Positions 34,734 to 44,556 of a stretch of 64,000 bases of DNA are shown here, piece by piece. Where the stretch lies: assembly GCF_001651875.1 (NCBI RefSeq), contig NZ_LNQB01000063.1, positions 1 to 64,000 on the forward strand, given 5' to 3'. Under the pieces are notes generated by a model that saw nothing but the letters and a program-made list of their open reading frames with translations, was not told where the DNA came from and searched no databases. The DNA comes from Sinorhizobium saheli (GTDB lineage: Bacteria > Pseudomonadota > Alphaproteobacteria > Rhizobiales > Rhizobiaceae). The stretch's first letter is position 1; every line of letters begins with the position of its first letter. The position numbers and the translations under genes are program-made.

Positions 34734-35963
34734 ATGCTGGAGTTTCTGATCTGCTCGCTGCTCACCATTTTCCCTGACTACCTGTTCCGCCGGTATGGCC
34801 AGGGAAAGCGCATCGGTCGCGAGATCAATCTCTATTCAATGTGGTTCGAGCTCCGCTACGGCATCACCGCCTGCGTGATCCTCACCGTCTCGCTGATCAC
34901 GATGATCTTCTATTTCCATCCGTCGACGAGCAATGTGACGGCCGTGTTCCGCACGGTCACGATCCTGCCTGAATCGACCGGCCGGGTGGCGGAGGTGTTT
35001 GTCGGCGCCAACGAGAAGGTCGCGGCGGGCGCCCCGCTCTTCCGCCTCGACAGCAGCGAGCAGCAGGCGGCGCTCGAGACGGCACGCCGCCGCGTGGCGG
35101 AAATCGACGCGGAAACAACCGTGGCGCAGAGCGAACTCGCCTCCGCCGACGGGCTGATCGCCCAGGCCCAGGGTGCCTATCTCCAGGCACAGAACGAACT
35201 CGATACGCAGGTCGAACTGAACGAGCGCAACCCCAACATTGTCGCCCGGCGGGAAATCGAGCGTCTGCAGGTCGCCGCCGATGGCCGCAAGGGCGCGCTG
35301 GCCGCGGCGGTCTCGAACAAGCAGACGCTGGAGACCAAGCTCGCATCGCTCTTGCCGGCCCAGAAGGCCAGCGCCGAGGCGGCGCTCGCCCAGGCCCAGG
35401 TGGAGCTGGACAAGACGACCGTTCGCGCCGGCGTGGCTGGCACCGTGCAGCAATTCACGCTGCGGCCCGGCGATATCGTCAATCCGATGATCCGCTCGGC
35501 CGGGATCCTGGTGCCTGATGACCGGCGCATCGGCTTGATCGCCGGCTTCGGCCAGATCGAGGCCCAGGTGATGAAGCCAGGCATGATCGCCGAGGCGACC
35601 TGCATCGGCAAGCCGTTCACGATCATTCCGTTGGTCGTGACCGAGGTGCAGGACGTCATCGCGGCCGGTCAGTTTCGTCCGACCGACGTGCTCGTCGACG
35701 TGCAGCAGATGGCTCGCCCCGGGACGCTCACGACCTACCTGGAGCCGCTCTACCAAGGCCAGCTTGCCGACATCCCGCCGGGAAGCAGTTGCATCGCCAA
35801 CGCCTACACCAGCAATCACGACGCGCTGCATGCGCCGGACATCGGCACCATGCGCTGGCTCTACCTGCATGTGGTGGACGCGACGGGGCTGGTGCACGCG
35901 ATGATCCTGAGGTTGCAGGCCCTACTTTTGCCTGTGCAGACGCTGGTCCTGACGGGGCATTGA
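34734..35963 (+). CDS. HlyD-family membrane fusion (periplasmic adaptor) protein
   Basis: 409 aa. A transmembrane helix at about 43-62 follows a 40-residue cytoplasmic start, then a lipoyl half-motif (ESTGRVAEVFVGANEKVAAGAPLF), a coiled-coil hairpin rich in Ala/Glu/Gln (about 105-225) and a second half (LDKTTVRAGVAGTVQQFTLRPGD). Such adaptors link an inner-membrane pump to an outer-membrane channel. No pump is encoded next door, so the partner must be elsewhere or be the small protein upstream. Confidence 0.88.
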   Translation: MLEFLICSLLTIFPDYLFRRYGQGKRIGREINLYSMWFELRYGITACVILTVSLITMIFYFHPSTSNVTAVFRTVTILPESTGRVAEVFVGANEKVAAGAPLFRLDSSEQQAALETARRRVAEIDAETTVAQSELASADGLIAQAQGAYLQAQNELDTQVELNERNPNIVARREIERLQVAADGRKGALAAAVSNKQTLETKLASLLPAQKASAEAALAQAQVELDKTTVRAGVAGTVQQFTLRPGDIVNPMIRSAGILVPDDRRIGLIAGFGQIEAQVMKPGMIAEATCIGKPFTIIPLVVTEVQDVIAAGQFRPTDVLVDVQQMARPGTLTTYLEPLYQGQLADIPPGSSCIANAYTSNHDALHAPDIGTMRWLYLHVVDATGLVHAMILRLQALLLPVQTLVLTGH

Positions 35964-36026
35964 TGCGGAGGACGCCCCGGATGCCGCTGTCCCTCCCCGG
36001 GCCCGCTCTCGCTGCGTACGAGGTTT

Positions 36027-36075
36027 GCGCGTCTGATTAGACGCGCGGCGCTGTAGTGCGCCGCTCGCCGGCGAG
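36027..36075. terminator. Three adjoining inverted repeats between convergent genes
   Basis: GCGCGTCT-GATT-AGACGCGC (36027-36046), CGGCGC-TGTAGT-GCGCCG (36046-36063) and CTCGCC-GGCGAG (36064-36075) follow one another without gaps in the 138-base space between the convergent hlyD-type and GH3 genes. Together they should act as a two-way transcript end, although no long T run is present. Confidence 0.65.
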
Positions 36076-36101
36076 GGTCGCCGACGAAGCGGAATTGCCC
36101 A

Positions 36102-37094
36102 TTACATGGCATGAGAACGGACGCGGTCGGCGGCGCTGGCAAGGCGTTCCGGGGACAGCTTGCCACACTTCACGGCCTCGACGAGGCCGTCGCACAGTGC
36201 TTGAAGGTGCGGTCCTCCGCTGACCAGCAGCAAGTCCGCACCGGCGTTCAGCGATGCAAGTGCCGTCTCCAGCAACGTCCGCCGACGCATCGTCGCTGGT
36301 GCGTCGAGATCGTCGGTAACGATCAGACCATCAAATCCGAGATCGCGACGCAGCATGCTGATGACCGGCTCGGATGTGCATGCCGCATTTTCAGGATCGA
36401 ACGCGGTCACCGGTGCCGGCCCGAGCATGATCGCCTTTGTGCCGGCCTTGATCGCCGCACGGAAAGGCTCGGCGTTACGAAGGATTTCTTCGCGCCCCGT
36501 GCCGAGTGACACATCGACGAGTGCCGGATCCGCCTCCAGGTCGTTGTATCCGGGGAAGTGCTTCGTGGTTGCGACGACCCCCGCCCGCTGCACGCCGATG
36601 ATGTAGGCGGAAACCAGGCGGCTGACCTCCTCCCTGTCGCTACCAAGCGTGCGGCCCGCAAGCCAAGGATTGCGACCATCGACGACATCGGCAATCGGAG
36701 CAAGGTACATCGTCACGCCCAATGACCTGGCGGCCTTGGCATTCTCAAAACACATGCGCTCCACTTCACCAGGGGAAAGCGATCTCGCTTCCTCGAGGCT
36801 AGGCAGCGGAGGCGCAAACCCCTCGAGCCGCCGAATACCTGACATCTCCTCATCGACCGCAACGATGAGGCGCGGGTTCGCAAGCTTCAACCTCGCTATC
36901 GTCTCGCGAAAGGCGGACGCGGTTTCGTTCAGCAGGCGTTCCCTGGACATCCTCCTGGCGACATACTCGCCTCGCGATTCTCCAATCAGGATCGACGAGC
37001 CGCCGTTGCGTAAGAACGGTTCAATGATGTCGTGGAAATCCGGCGTATCGAACGCCGGAAGGAAAACGGCCCTTGCATCCCGCTCAATCGTCAT
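36102..37094 (-). CDS. Glycoside hydrolase family 3, NagZ-like
   Basis: 330 aa from ATG 37094 (AAGGAGCAGGAA upstream). GH3 N-terminal barrel only: VAVDEEMSGIRRL, NPWLAGRTLGSD, TTKHFPGYND near 185 and the nucleophile Asp in LIVTDDLDAPA near 255. No signal peptide, so cytoplasmic. NagZ enzymes release N-acetylglucosamine, but the NagZ catalytic loop (KHFPGHGD-DSH) is altered to KHFPGYNDLEADP, so the sugar may differ. Last gene of the nine-gene leftward operon, which suggests an oligosaccharide substrate. Confidence 0.82.
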   Translation of the reverse strand: MTIERDARAVFLPAFDTPDFHDIIEPFLRNGGSSILIGESRGEYVARRMSRERLLNETASAFRETIARLKLANPRLIVAVDEEMSGIRRLEGFAPPLPSLEEARSLSPGEVERMCFENAKAARSLGVTMYLAPIADVVDGRNPWLAGRTLGSDREEVSRLVSAYIIGVQRAGVVATTKHFPGYNDLEADPALVDVSLGTGREEILRNAEPFRAAIKAGTKAIMLGPAPVTAFDPENAACTSEPVISMLRRDLGFDGLIVTDDLDAPATMRRRTLLETALASLNAGADLLLVSGGPHLQALCDGLVEAVKCGKLSPERLASAADRVRSHAM

Positions 37095-37171
37095 TTCCTG
37101 CTCCTTGGGAGATGTTGCCGGCACCAACGACTTCGTGCCGTCGGTGGTGCCGATGCCTGTGTGTTATTTCT

Positions 37172-38755
37172 CTACATCGACTGCTTGAGGTGATCCGCAG
37201 CCTTCTCGCCGATCATGATGCACACCGCGTTGGGATTCCCGGAGATGAGCGTCGGCATGATCGAGGCATCCGCCACACGAAGCCCGCTGACCCCGCGAAC
37301 CCGAAGCTGCGGGTCGACGACAGCCATGTCGTCCTCACCTGCCCGGCAGGTGCCGGCCGGGTGCAACGCGGCATGGGCCTCGCGTCGACAGAAATCTCTG
37401 ATCTCCTGGCGGGAAGACAGGGCGGCGGGAACATGCCGGCGAGCGAGATAGCGACGGATCGCCGGCTGCTCCATGATCTCCATCGCAAACATCGTGCCCT
37501 CCGTCAAAGCCTCCAGGTCTTGCGGCTCCGCGAAATAGTTGGGGACGATCCGCGGCGGCTCGACCGGATTGGCGCTGTCGAGGCTTATCCGTCCTCGCGA
37601 CCGGGGTCGTATCTGTCCGAGATTGATCGTGCAGCCGTTCCCTCCCGGCACGGCATCCACCCCTTCCTCGATGCCGGCGCCCACGACCATGAAGTACTGG
37701 ATATCCGGAACAGGCTCGTCCTTGTCGCCCCACCAGAAGGCGCCGCCTTCGATCAGATTCGACGATGCCGGCCCTCCCCTGAACAGAAGATAGTTCAAGC
37801 CTGCGAGCGCCTTCCAGTGCAGCTTCTTGTACTTGTCGTAGCTGTGGGGCCCGGTCAGCTGGTAGATGAGCGATATCTCGATGTGATCCTGGAGGTTCTG
37901 CCCGACACCGGGCAGATCGGCATTGACCTTGATGCCTTGCTTCTGGAGATGTTCGGCCGGTCCGATGCCGGACAACATCAGCAGCTTCGGCGAATTGATC
38001 GCTCCGGCAGACAGGACGACCTCCCGCTCGGCGCGCAGGATCTGAGTTCGCCCGCCCTTCGCGAATTCGACGCCGACCGCTCTTCCTTTTTCGATGATTA
38101 TTCGCGTTACTCGCGCCCCGGTCTCAATCCGCAAATTGCGTCGCTTTCGCGCCGGGCGGATATAGGCGGCAGCGGCGCTGCTGCGCCGGCCGTTTCGCGC
38201 GGTAATCTGATAAAGACCGCACCCCGCCTGGTCGCCCCCGTTGAAGTCCGCATTGTAGGGCAGGCCTGCCTGCTGGCAGGCGAGCAGCCATGCCCGCGTC
38301 AGGGGATGGATGTAGTCGATGTCCGAAACCCCCAGTGGACCGCCAGTCGCATGGCTCTCGTTGCAGAAGCGGTTGTTGTCCTCCGCCTTTAGGAAGTAGG
38401 GCAGGACATCGCGATAGCCCCAACCCGTCGCGCCGAGCTCCACCCAGCGCTCGTAGTCGGAAGGAACGCCCCGGATGTAGATCATCGCATTGACGGAGCT
38501 CCCTCCCCCGAGGACGCTCGCCTGCACCATGGTCGGGGCCTCGGAGCGATCCTGCTCCGGTCTCGGGATCCAGGGCATGCGCTTCAGCAAGGAACCCTGC
38601 GCCGTCTTGTAGTAGGCGCCCGGGATGTGGATGTACGGATTGACGTCTCTCGGTCCTTCTTCCAGAAGGACGACCGAGCAGTCCGGATCCTCGGACAGGC
38701 GAGAGGCGACCACGCAGCCGGTGGAGCCGCCGCCAACGACGATGTAGTCAACCAT
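37172..38755 (-). CDS. GMC oxidoreductase, choline-dehydrogenase-like
   Basis: 527 aa. FAD motif VVGGGSTGCVVASRL near residue 6, GMC signature 1 around VLGGGSSVNAMIYIRG near 85, signature 2 GAINSPKLLMLSGIGP near 255 and catalytic His in HPAGTCRAG near 465. GGAGGACCTGA precedes ATG 38755. Oxidises an alcohol with FAD and passes electrons to the respiratory chain or O2. Within this operon the substrate is probably a polyol or sugar alcohol. Confidence 0.9.
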   Translation of the reverse strand: MVDYIVVGGGSTGCVVASRLSEDPDCSVVLLEEGPRDVNPYIHIPGAYYKTAQGSLLKRMPWIPRPEQDRSEAPTMVQASVLGGGSSVNAMIYIRGVPSDYERWVELGATGWGYRDVLPYFLKAEDNNRFCNESHATGGPLGVSDIDYIHPLTRAWLLACQQAGLPYNADFNGGDQAGCGLYQITARNGRRSSAAAAYIRPARKRRNLRIETGARVTRIIIEKGRAVGVEFAKGGRTQILRAEREVVLSAGAINSPKLLMLSGIGPAEHLQKQGIKVNADLPGVGQNLQDHIEISLIYQLTGPHSYDKYKKLHWKALAGLNYLLFRGGPASSNLIEGGAFWWGDKDEPVPDIQYFMVVGAGIEEGVDAVPGGNGCTINLGQIRPRSRGRISLDSANPVEPPRIVPNYFAEPQDLEALTEGTMFAMEIMEQPAIRRYLARRHVPAALSSRQEIRDFCRREAHAALHPAGTCRAGEDDMAVVDPQLRVRGVSGLRVADASIMPTLISGNPNAVCIMIGEKAADHLKQSM

Positions 38756-38776
38756 TCAGGTCCTCCCCCGCTCGAT

Positions 38777-40276
38777 TTACAACCGTGCCTTGATCGCATG
38801 CCCGGCCTTGATCGCCAGCGCCGCGACCGTCAGGGCGGGGTTGACCGCTGCCGATGTCGGCAGCACCGAAGCATCGGTGATGTAGAGATTGTCGAGGTCG
38901 TGTGACCGGCAGTCGAGCGACACGACCGACGTCTTCGGGTCATTGCCCAGCCTTGCCGTTCCGCACTGGTGCGAGGTCGTCTTGCGGCCGAAGGTGCGCG
39001 TGAGCACGATCGGAAAGCCCGCCTTGCGCATGACCTGCCGGGTTCTCTTGATCAGCGTTTCGTGGGCACGCATGTTGGAGCGCACCCAATGCATGACTAT
39101 CCTGCCGTCCCGCACCATGACGCGGCTTTCGGGGTTCGGCAGGTCCTCGCTCGTCAGGAACCATCCGTAGGCATAGCGCGCCATCAGCCTTGCGATCCAT
39201 GCGGGCACCGTCGGCGTCTGTGCCTTGAGGATATTGCCGGTGATATGGCCGAGCAGCTGGACATTGCCCAGCGGCAGACCGGTGTCCGGGTCCCTGTTGT
39301 AGAAATCGTTGAAGGCCAGGGTCTTCTGGTAGACGGCGGTGTTCGGAGACCTTGGATCGATCGTCAGCATCGCCGTCGTATTGTGGTTCATGAAGTTGCG
39401 GCCGAGCTGATCGGAGCTGTTGCCGAGGCCGCTGGGATGCGCGCCATTGGCGGATCGCAGCAGCAGGGCGGCGGACTGGACCGCGCCGGCGGCGACCGCG
39501 AAGATATCGGCGCCGATCCGCTGCTCCACACCGTCTTTGATGAACGCGGCGGCCGTCACCTTCGTGCCGGAGGGGTCCGTTTCCAGCCGCACCACATTGG
39601 CGCCGGTGATGACGCTGACATTCGGGTGCGTGAGGGCACTGGCCAGCGGGCCGACCTCCGCGTCGATCTTGCCGCGGCCGGTGTTCGGGAAGGCGTCCCA
39701 CCCCGTCTTCGCCCGTCTAAGCCACTCCTCGATGTCGATCGCCAGCGGCAGGCTTGCCGGATGAACGCCGGCCTTGCGCAGCCTTTGGCGCACCGCGGCG
39801 ATCGCCGGCTCGTCCGGGACGGCCGGGAAGCGGAAGGGATGCGACCGGGGCGGGTCGGTCGGATCCTCGCCCGCCGCGCCGCGAACGCCATAGATTTCCT
39901 CCGCCCGCTCATACCAGGGCTCCATGTCGGCATAGCCGAGCGGCCAGCCGGGCGATCTGCCTTCCATGTGCGGCCGGGGCAAAAAATCTTCGGCCCGGTA
40001 GCGGTACATCACCGCGCCGAAGAATTTCGAATTGCCGCCGACATAGTAGTAGTTGCCGGGCAGGAACGACTCGCCATCCGTCCCCACCCATTCTTCGGTC
40101 GACCTGTAGAAACCCTTCTGGAAGATCGCGATGTCGTCGCGAGCCTCGGGCGTGTCCTCGAGATACTCTCCGCGCTCGAGAATGACGATCCGCTTGCCGG
40201 TGTCGGCGAGGCTATAGGCGAGCGAGCTGCCGCCGACCCCCGAGCCGATAATGACGATGTCCACTGCCTGCCGCAT
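38777..40276 (-). CDS. GMC oxidoreductase, sugar-oxidase/3-dehydrogenase-like
   Basis: 499 aa and only distantly like its neighbour. FAD motif IIGSGVGGSSLAYSLA near residue 8; the C-terminus has SHQCGTARLGNDPKTSV and NLYITDASVLPTSAAVNPALTVAALA, typical of the bacterial glucose/pyranose GMC branch. No signal peptide. Two different GMC enzymes in one transcript point to two oxidation steps or two alcohol positions. Confidence 0.88.
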   Translation of the reverse strand: MRQAVDIVIIGSGVGGSSLAYSLADTGKRIVILERGEYLEDTPEARDDIAIFQKGFYRSTEEWVGTDGESFLPGNYYYVGGNSKFFGAVMYRYRAEDFLPRPHMEGRSPGWPLGYADMEPWYERAEEIYGVRGAAGEDPTDPPRSHPFRFPAVPDEPAIAAVRQRLRKAGVHPASLPLAIDIEEWLRRAKTGWDAFPNTGRGKIDAEVGPLASALTHPNVSVITGANVVRLETDPSGTKVTAAAFIKDGVEQRIGADIFAVAAGAVQSAALLLRSANGAHPSGLGNSSDQLGRNFMNHNTTAMLTIDPRSPNTAVYQKTLAFNDFYNRDPDTGLPLGNVQLLGHITGNILKAQTPTVPAWIARLMARYAYGWFLTSEDLPNPESRVMVRDGRIVMHWVRSNMRAHETLIKRTRQVMRKAGFPIVLTRTFGRKTTSHQCGTARLGNDPKTSVVSLDCRSHDLDNLYITDASVLPTSAAVNPALTVAALAIKAGHAIKARL

Positions 40277-40287
40277 GGAATACCCCG

Positions 40288-41388
40288 TCAGTTGATCAGT
40301 TCCTCGCTGTCGGGATCGAAGAGCACGACCTTCGATCTATCGACGGCGAGTATTGCCGAGGCGCGTGCATTCACTTGCTTCGGCGGCAACCGGGCCGTGA
40401 CCTCGACGCCGCCGAGTTGGAATACGGCGAGCGTGTCGGGGCCCGTCGGCTCCACCACATCGACGTCGACCGAGATTGCGCCCTGCGCCTGCCCGTTTCC
40501 GACGCTGAACATTTCGGGCCGAATGCCGAAGAGCACCTTGCGGCCGGCATATCTGGAGGCCGCCCGGCTGGACAGTTGGATCCCTGGAATGCGCACCGCC
40601 GGCCTCATCGCCATGTCGATGACGGCGGTTGCGCTACCGCCCTCGATCTCGACCTTTCCTGGAATGATGTTCATCGCAGGCGAGCCGACGAACTTTGCGA
40701 CATAGACGTTCGCCGGCCGGTCGTAGACGGTTTGCGGGTCGTCGAGCTGCTGCACGACACCGCCCTTCATCACCGCCACGCGGGTCGCCAGCGTCATCGC
40801 TTCGATCTGGTCGTGGGTGACATAGACGATCGTCGTGCCGAGCCGCGCGTGCAGGCGCTTGATCTCGGTGCGCATGTCGACACGAAGCTTTGCGTCGAGG
40901 TTCGACAGCGGCTCATCGAACAGGAACAGCTTGGGCTGGCGCACGATGGCCCGACCCATCGCAACGCGCTGGCGCTGACCGCCGGAGAGTTGCGAGGGTT
41001 TGCGATCCAGGAGGTGCGTGATCTGCAGCAGGTCGGCGGCAGCTCGAACGGCCTTGTCGCGCTGGGCTGCCGGGACCCCGCGGATCTTCATGCCGAACTC
41101 GATGTTCCGGCGAACCGTCATCGTCGGATAGAGCGCATAGGACTGGAACACCATGGCGATGTCCCGATCCTTCGGCGACAGCTCGTTCACGACCTTTCCG
41201 GCAATCCGGACCTCGCCGCCGGAAATGTTCTCCAGGCCGGCAATCATGTTCAGGAGCGTCGACTTTCCGCATCCGGACGGGCCGAGAAGCACGAGGAAGT
41301 CGCCCGTGCCGATCGAGATGCTCACCTCCTTGAGGACTTCGAGAGAGCCGTAGGTTTTGCGAACGCGGTCGATTTCAAGAGTGGACAT
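40288..41388 (-). CDS. Carbohydrate ABC transporter ATPase (UgpC/MsmK type)
   Basis: 366 aa. Walker [19 protein letters not shown] near 37, signature [16 protein letters not shown] near 135, Walker [17 protein letters not shown] near 155, then a C-terminal TOBE/regulatory domain ([10 protein letters not shown]). Powers the CUT1 importer encoded directly upstream. Ends just before the second GMC gene start region. Confidence 0.95.
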   Translation of the reverse strand: MSTLEIDRVRKTYGSLEVLKEVSISIGTGDFLVLLGPSGCGKSTLLNMIAGLENISGGEVRIAGKVVNELSPKDRDIAMVFQSYALYPTMTVRRNIEFGMKIRGVPAAQRDKAVRAAADLLQITHLLDRKPSQLSGGQRQRVAMGRAIVRQPKLFLFDEPLSNLDAKLRVDMRTEIKRLHARLGTTIVYVTHDQIEAMTLATRVAVMKGGVVQQLDDPQTVYDRPANVYVAKFVGSPAMNIIPGKVEIEGGSATAVIDMAMRPAVRIPGIQLSSRAASRYAGRKVLFGIRPEMFSVGNGQAQGAISVDVDVVEPTGPDTLAVFQLGGVEVTARLPPKQVNARASAILAVDRSKVVLFDPDSEELIN

Positions 41389-41392
41389 GGGA

Positions 41393-42298
41393 TCAGCCTT
41401 TCACTGCGCCGGCCGTCAGTCCGCGGACGAAGTAGCGTCCTGCGATGATGTAGACCAAAAGGGTGGGAATGGCGGCGATCATGGCTGCGGCCATGTCGAC
41501 GTTGTACTGTTTGCGCCCGGTGGTGACGTTGACGATGTTGTTGAGCGCAACCGTCATCGGGCTGTTGCCGCCGGACGTGAACGAGACACCGAACAGGAAG
41601 TCGTTCCAGATCTGCGTGAACTGCCAGATGCAGGAGACCACGATGATCGGGATCGACGTAGGCAGGATGACGCTCCAGAAGATCCTGAAGAAGCCGGCCC
41701 CGTCGACCATCGCGGCCTTGGTAAGCTCGTCGGGCAGCGAGACGAAAAAGTTCCGGAAGAACAGCGTCGTGAAGCAGATGCCGTAGGCGACATGGACGAA
41801 CACGAGACCGGGAATGCTGCCCGCAAGCCCGAGGAGTCCCAGCGTCCGGGCCATCGGGATGAGGATCGCCTGATAGGGCAGGAAGCATCCGAAGAGCAGC
41901 AAGCCGAAGACGAAGTTTGCACCCGGAAATCGCCACTTCGTCAGAATGTAGCCGTTGATGGCGCCGATGCCGGTCGAAAGGACGACGGCCGGAATGACCA
42001 TGAGCAGCGAATTGGTGAAATAGGGCTTCAGACCCGTGCACTCGGTGCCGATGCAGGCCTCGGACCAGGCGGCACGCCAGGCCTCGAGCGTGACCGTTTG
42101 CGGCAGTCCGATGAAGGAGCCGCCATAGATTTCATCGAGCGGCTTGAGCGAGGTCACCACCATCACCCACAGGGGCATCAGGTAGAGAGCCGCCATGACA
42201 CAGAGCGGACCATAGATGAGCAGGCGACCGAGACGCATGCGAGTTTTCCGCGGGAGTGCTTCGTCGATCGGTTTGTGCTGCGCGAGGGCGTTAGCCAT
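41393..42298 (-). CDS. Carbohydrate ABC transporter permease (UgpE/MalG type)
   Basis: 301 aa, six membrane helices. The EAA loop [30 protein letters not shown] near 205 contacts the ATPase. [10 protein letters not shown] before it is typical of MalG-type partners. Overlaps the other permease gene by 8 bases. Confidence 0.94.
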   Translation of the reverse strand: MANALAQHKPIDEALPRKTRMRLGRLLIYGPLCVMAALYLMPLWVMVVTSLKPLDEIYGGSFIGLPQTVTLEAWRAAWSEACIGTECTGLKPYFTNSLLMVIPAVVLSTGIGAINGYILTKWRFPGANFVFGLLLFGCFLPYQAILIPMARTLGLLGLAGSIPGLVFVHVAYGICFTTLFFRNFFVSLPDELTKAAMVDGAGFFRIFWSVILPTSIPIIVVSCIWQFTQIWNDFLFGVSFTSGGNSPMTVALNNIVNVTTGRKQYNVDMAAAMIAAIPTLLVYIIAGRYFVRGLTAGAVKG

Positions 42299-43184
42299 TG
42301 TTGCGCTCCCGAAGTTCGGAATAGAGGTAGGGGACGATAATCGCCGCGACGGTCATGAGCATCATGATGGCGCTCGCTGCCCCGACGCCCATCTGGTTCC
42401 TGCGGAAGGTCGCGGAGAACATGAAGGTCGACGGAAGTTCCGTGGCCGATCCCGGACCGCCATTCGTCAGCGCCAGCACGAGGTCGAAGCTCTTGATGGC
42501 GATATAGCTCAAAAGAACGATGACGCTCAGCATCGCCGGGCGCAGCATCGGGATGATGATCTGCCGATAGATGAGCGGCAGGCCCGCGCCCTCGATCTGC
42601 GCCGCCTTGATGACCGAGTTGTCGATGCCTCTGAGGCCCGCCAGGAAGATCGCCATGGCGAAGCCCGAGGATTGCCAGACGCCAGCGATGACGACGGTGT
42701 AGATCGCCATGTTCGGATCGGTGATCCAGTCGAAGGTAAAGCTCGTCCAGCCGAGTTCGTTGACGACCTTCTGGATGCCGAGGCCGGGGTTCATGATCCA
42801 TTTCCATGCCGTGCCGGTAACGATGAACGACAGGGCCATCGGATAGAGATAGACCGCCCTCAGGAACCCCTCCGCCCGGATATTCTGGTCGAGCAGGATC
42901 GCCATCAACAGCCCGATCCCGGTCGAGAGCGACAGGAAGAGCGCAGAGAAGATCAACAGGTTCGCGACGGCAGTGTGCCAGCGCGGCGTCGCCCACAGCC
43001 GGACGAATTGCTCCAGGCCCACGAAGTCGTAGACCGGCACGAACTTCGAGGAGGTGAAAGAGATCACGCCCGTCCAGAGGATGAACAGGTAGACCGTGAC
43101 GATGACGACGAGCAGGCTGGGAGCGACGACAATGCGTGGAAGCCAGCCTGCCAATCGCGATGAAAAGCTTTTGGCGGCGTTCAT
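42291..43184 (-). CDS. Carbohydrate ABC transporter permease (UgpA/MalF type)
   Basis: 297 aa, six membrane helices. EAA loop VIKAAQIEGAGLPLIYRQIIIPMLRP near 190. Forms the channel together with the UgpE-type subunit. Located 62 bases after the binding-protein gene. Confidence 0.94.
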   Translation of the reverse strand: MNAAKSFSSRLAGWLPRIVVAPSLLVVIVTVYLFILWTGVISFTSSKFVPVYDFVGLEQFVRLWATPRWHTAVANLLIFSALFLSLSTGIGLLMAILLDQNIRAEGFLRAVYLYPMALSFIVTGTAWKWIMNPGLGIQKVVNELGWTSFTFDWITDPNMAIYTVVIAGVWQSSGFAMAIFLAGLRGIDNSVIKAAQIEGAGLPLIYRQIIIPMLRPAMLSVIVLLSYIAIKSFDLVLALTNGGPGSATELPSTFMFSATFRRNQMGVGAASAIMMLMTVAAIIVPYLYSELRERNNG

Positions 43185-43246
43185 GAGCTAGCTCCGATGA
43201 CCGGGTCCAATGAGGGGGCCGGGTGCCGGGGCACCCGGCCGGTATG

Positions 43247-44494
43247 TCAGCGGGCGTTGTCGATGCCTTCGACGAGCATCTTGACCGCGTCTTCGGAAGA
43301 CATGCTGCCGACGAAGAACTGGGCGGCGACATCGCCGAAGACGGCTGCGAATTCCGGCTTGGCGGCGAAGCCGTGCGTCATCGCGCCCAGCATGCTGCCA
43401 GCCTTGATGGCTTCGGCACGCTCGTTGAAGCCGAGTTTCGCGCAGTCGTCGAACTCATCCACGGAGACATCCGTTCGCGCCGGGATGGAACCCTTGATCA
43501 GGTTGAATTCCTTCTGCACCTTGGGGTCCATGATCGTTTCGGCGAGCGCCACCTGGGCCTTCTGGACAGTCTCGTCCTTCACGGTGAACATGCCGAAGCT
43601 GTCGATGACGTATTGGAACGTCGGCACCTTGGCCGGCGTCGCGAAGCAGTAGAAATCGGTGTTCGGCTTCAGCCCCTTGGCCAGGAATTCGCCCTTCGCC
43701 CAGTCTCCCATGAACTGCATCGCGGCTTCGCCATTGATGACCATGCCGGTGGCGACGGCCCAGTCCCGGCCGACGAAGTTGTCGTCGACGAGGCCGCGAA
43801 CCTCGCGCAGGGCGTCGAATACCTTGACCATTTCCGGACTGTTCAGGGTCGCCGGATCGAGGTCGATCGCCGCCTTCTTGTAGAATTCCGGCCCGTGCAG
43901 GTCCGACAGCAGCGCATCGAAGATGATGCCGATCTGCCAGGGCTCGTCGCCCATCGCGACCGGGGTGACGCCTTTCTCCTCGAGCTTCTTGCCGGCTGCG
44001 ATCAGCTCTGCCCATGTCTTCGGAACGGCGATGCCGGCCGCGTCGAAGATTTTCTTGTTGGCCCATACCCAGTTCTGCCGATGCATGTTGATCGGTGCCG
44101 CGATGAAGGCGTCTCCGGCGGTGACGAAAGTGAGCAATTGCGGGGGCAGCGCCTCGCGCCAGCCGCCGGCACTCGCAAGGTCGTTCAGATCGCGAACGAC
44201 CCCTTGCTCCGCCCATTGCGGACCTTCCCAGCCGAGAAACTGCATTGCGCCGGGCGGGTCGCCCGAAGTCAGGCGCGACCTCAGGGCCTGCTGCGCGTTC
44301 GCACCGCTCATCCCTCCGACGGCCGAATCCTTCCACTGGAAACCCTTGGTCTCCAGGTCCTTGCGGATGACGTTGAGCGCGTTGACTTCGCTTTGCGAAA
44401 CCCAGTGGTGGAGAACCTCGATCGTGCCTTCCGCACGCGCGGCCGCCGGCACCAGCATCGTGGCGGCGACGAGACTTGCAAGAAACTTCGACAT
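43247..44494 (-). CDS. Carbohydrate ABC transporter substrate-binding protein (CUT1)
   Basis: 415 aa with signal peptide MSKFLASLVAATMLVPAAARA; GAGGAATGAATAG precedes ATG 44494. Family 1 extracellular solute-binding protein: LHHWVSQSEVNALNVIRKDLE near 28, GGMSGANAQQALRSRLTSGDPPGAMQFLGWEG near 55, with Trp-rich sugar-site segments (EPWQIG, MQFMGDWAKGEF). Looks like glucose/oligosaccharide-type receptors. Ligand not assignable. Confidence 0.92.
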   Translation of the reverse strand: MSKFLASLVAATMLVPAAARAEGTIEVLHHWVSQSEVNALNVIRKDLETKGFQWKDSAVGGMSGANAQQALRSRLTSGDPPGAMQFLGWEGPQWAEQGVVRDLNDLASAGGWREALPPQLLTFVTAGDAFIAAPINMHRQNWVWANKKIFDAAGIAVPKTWAELIAAGKKLEEKGVTPVAMGDEPWQIGIIFDALLSDLHGPEFYKKAAIDLDPATLNSPEMVKVFDALREVRGLVDDNFVGRDWAVATGMVINGEAAMQFMGDWAKGEFLAKGLKPNTDFYCFATPAKVPTFQYVIDSFGMFTVKDETVQKAQVALAETIMDPKVQKEFNLIKGSIPARTDVSVDEFDDCAKLGFNERAEAIKAGSMLGAMTHGFAAKPEFAAVFGDVAAQFFVGSMSSEDAVKMLVEGIDNAR

Positions 44495-44556
44495 CTATTC
44501 ATTCCTCTCTGGTTACGGTTGATCGCTGGCCCTTGGCAGGCTCTCTCTGCGCGAAA

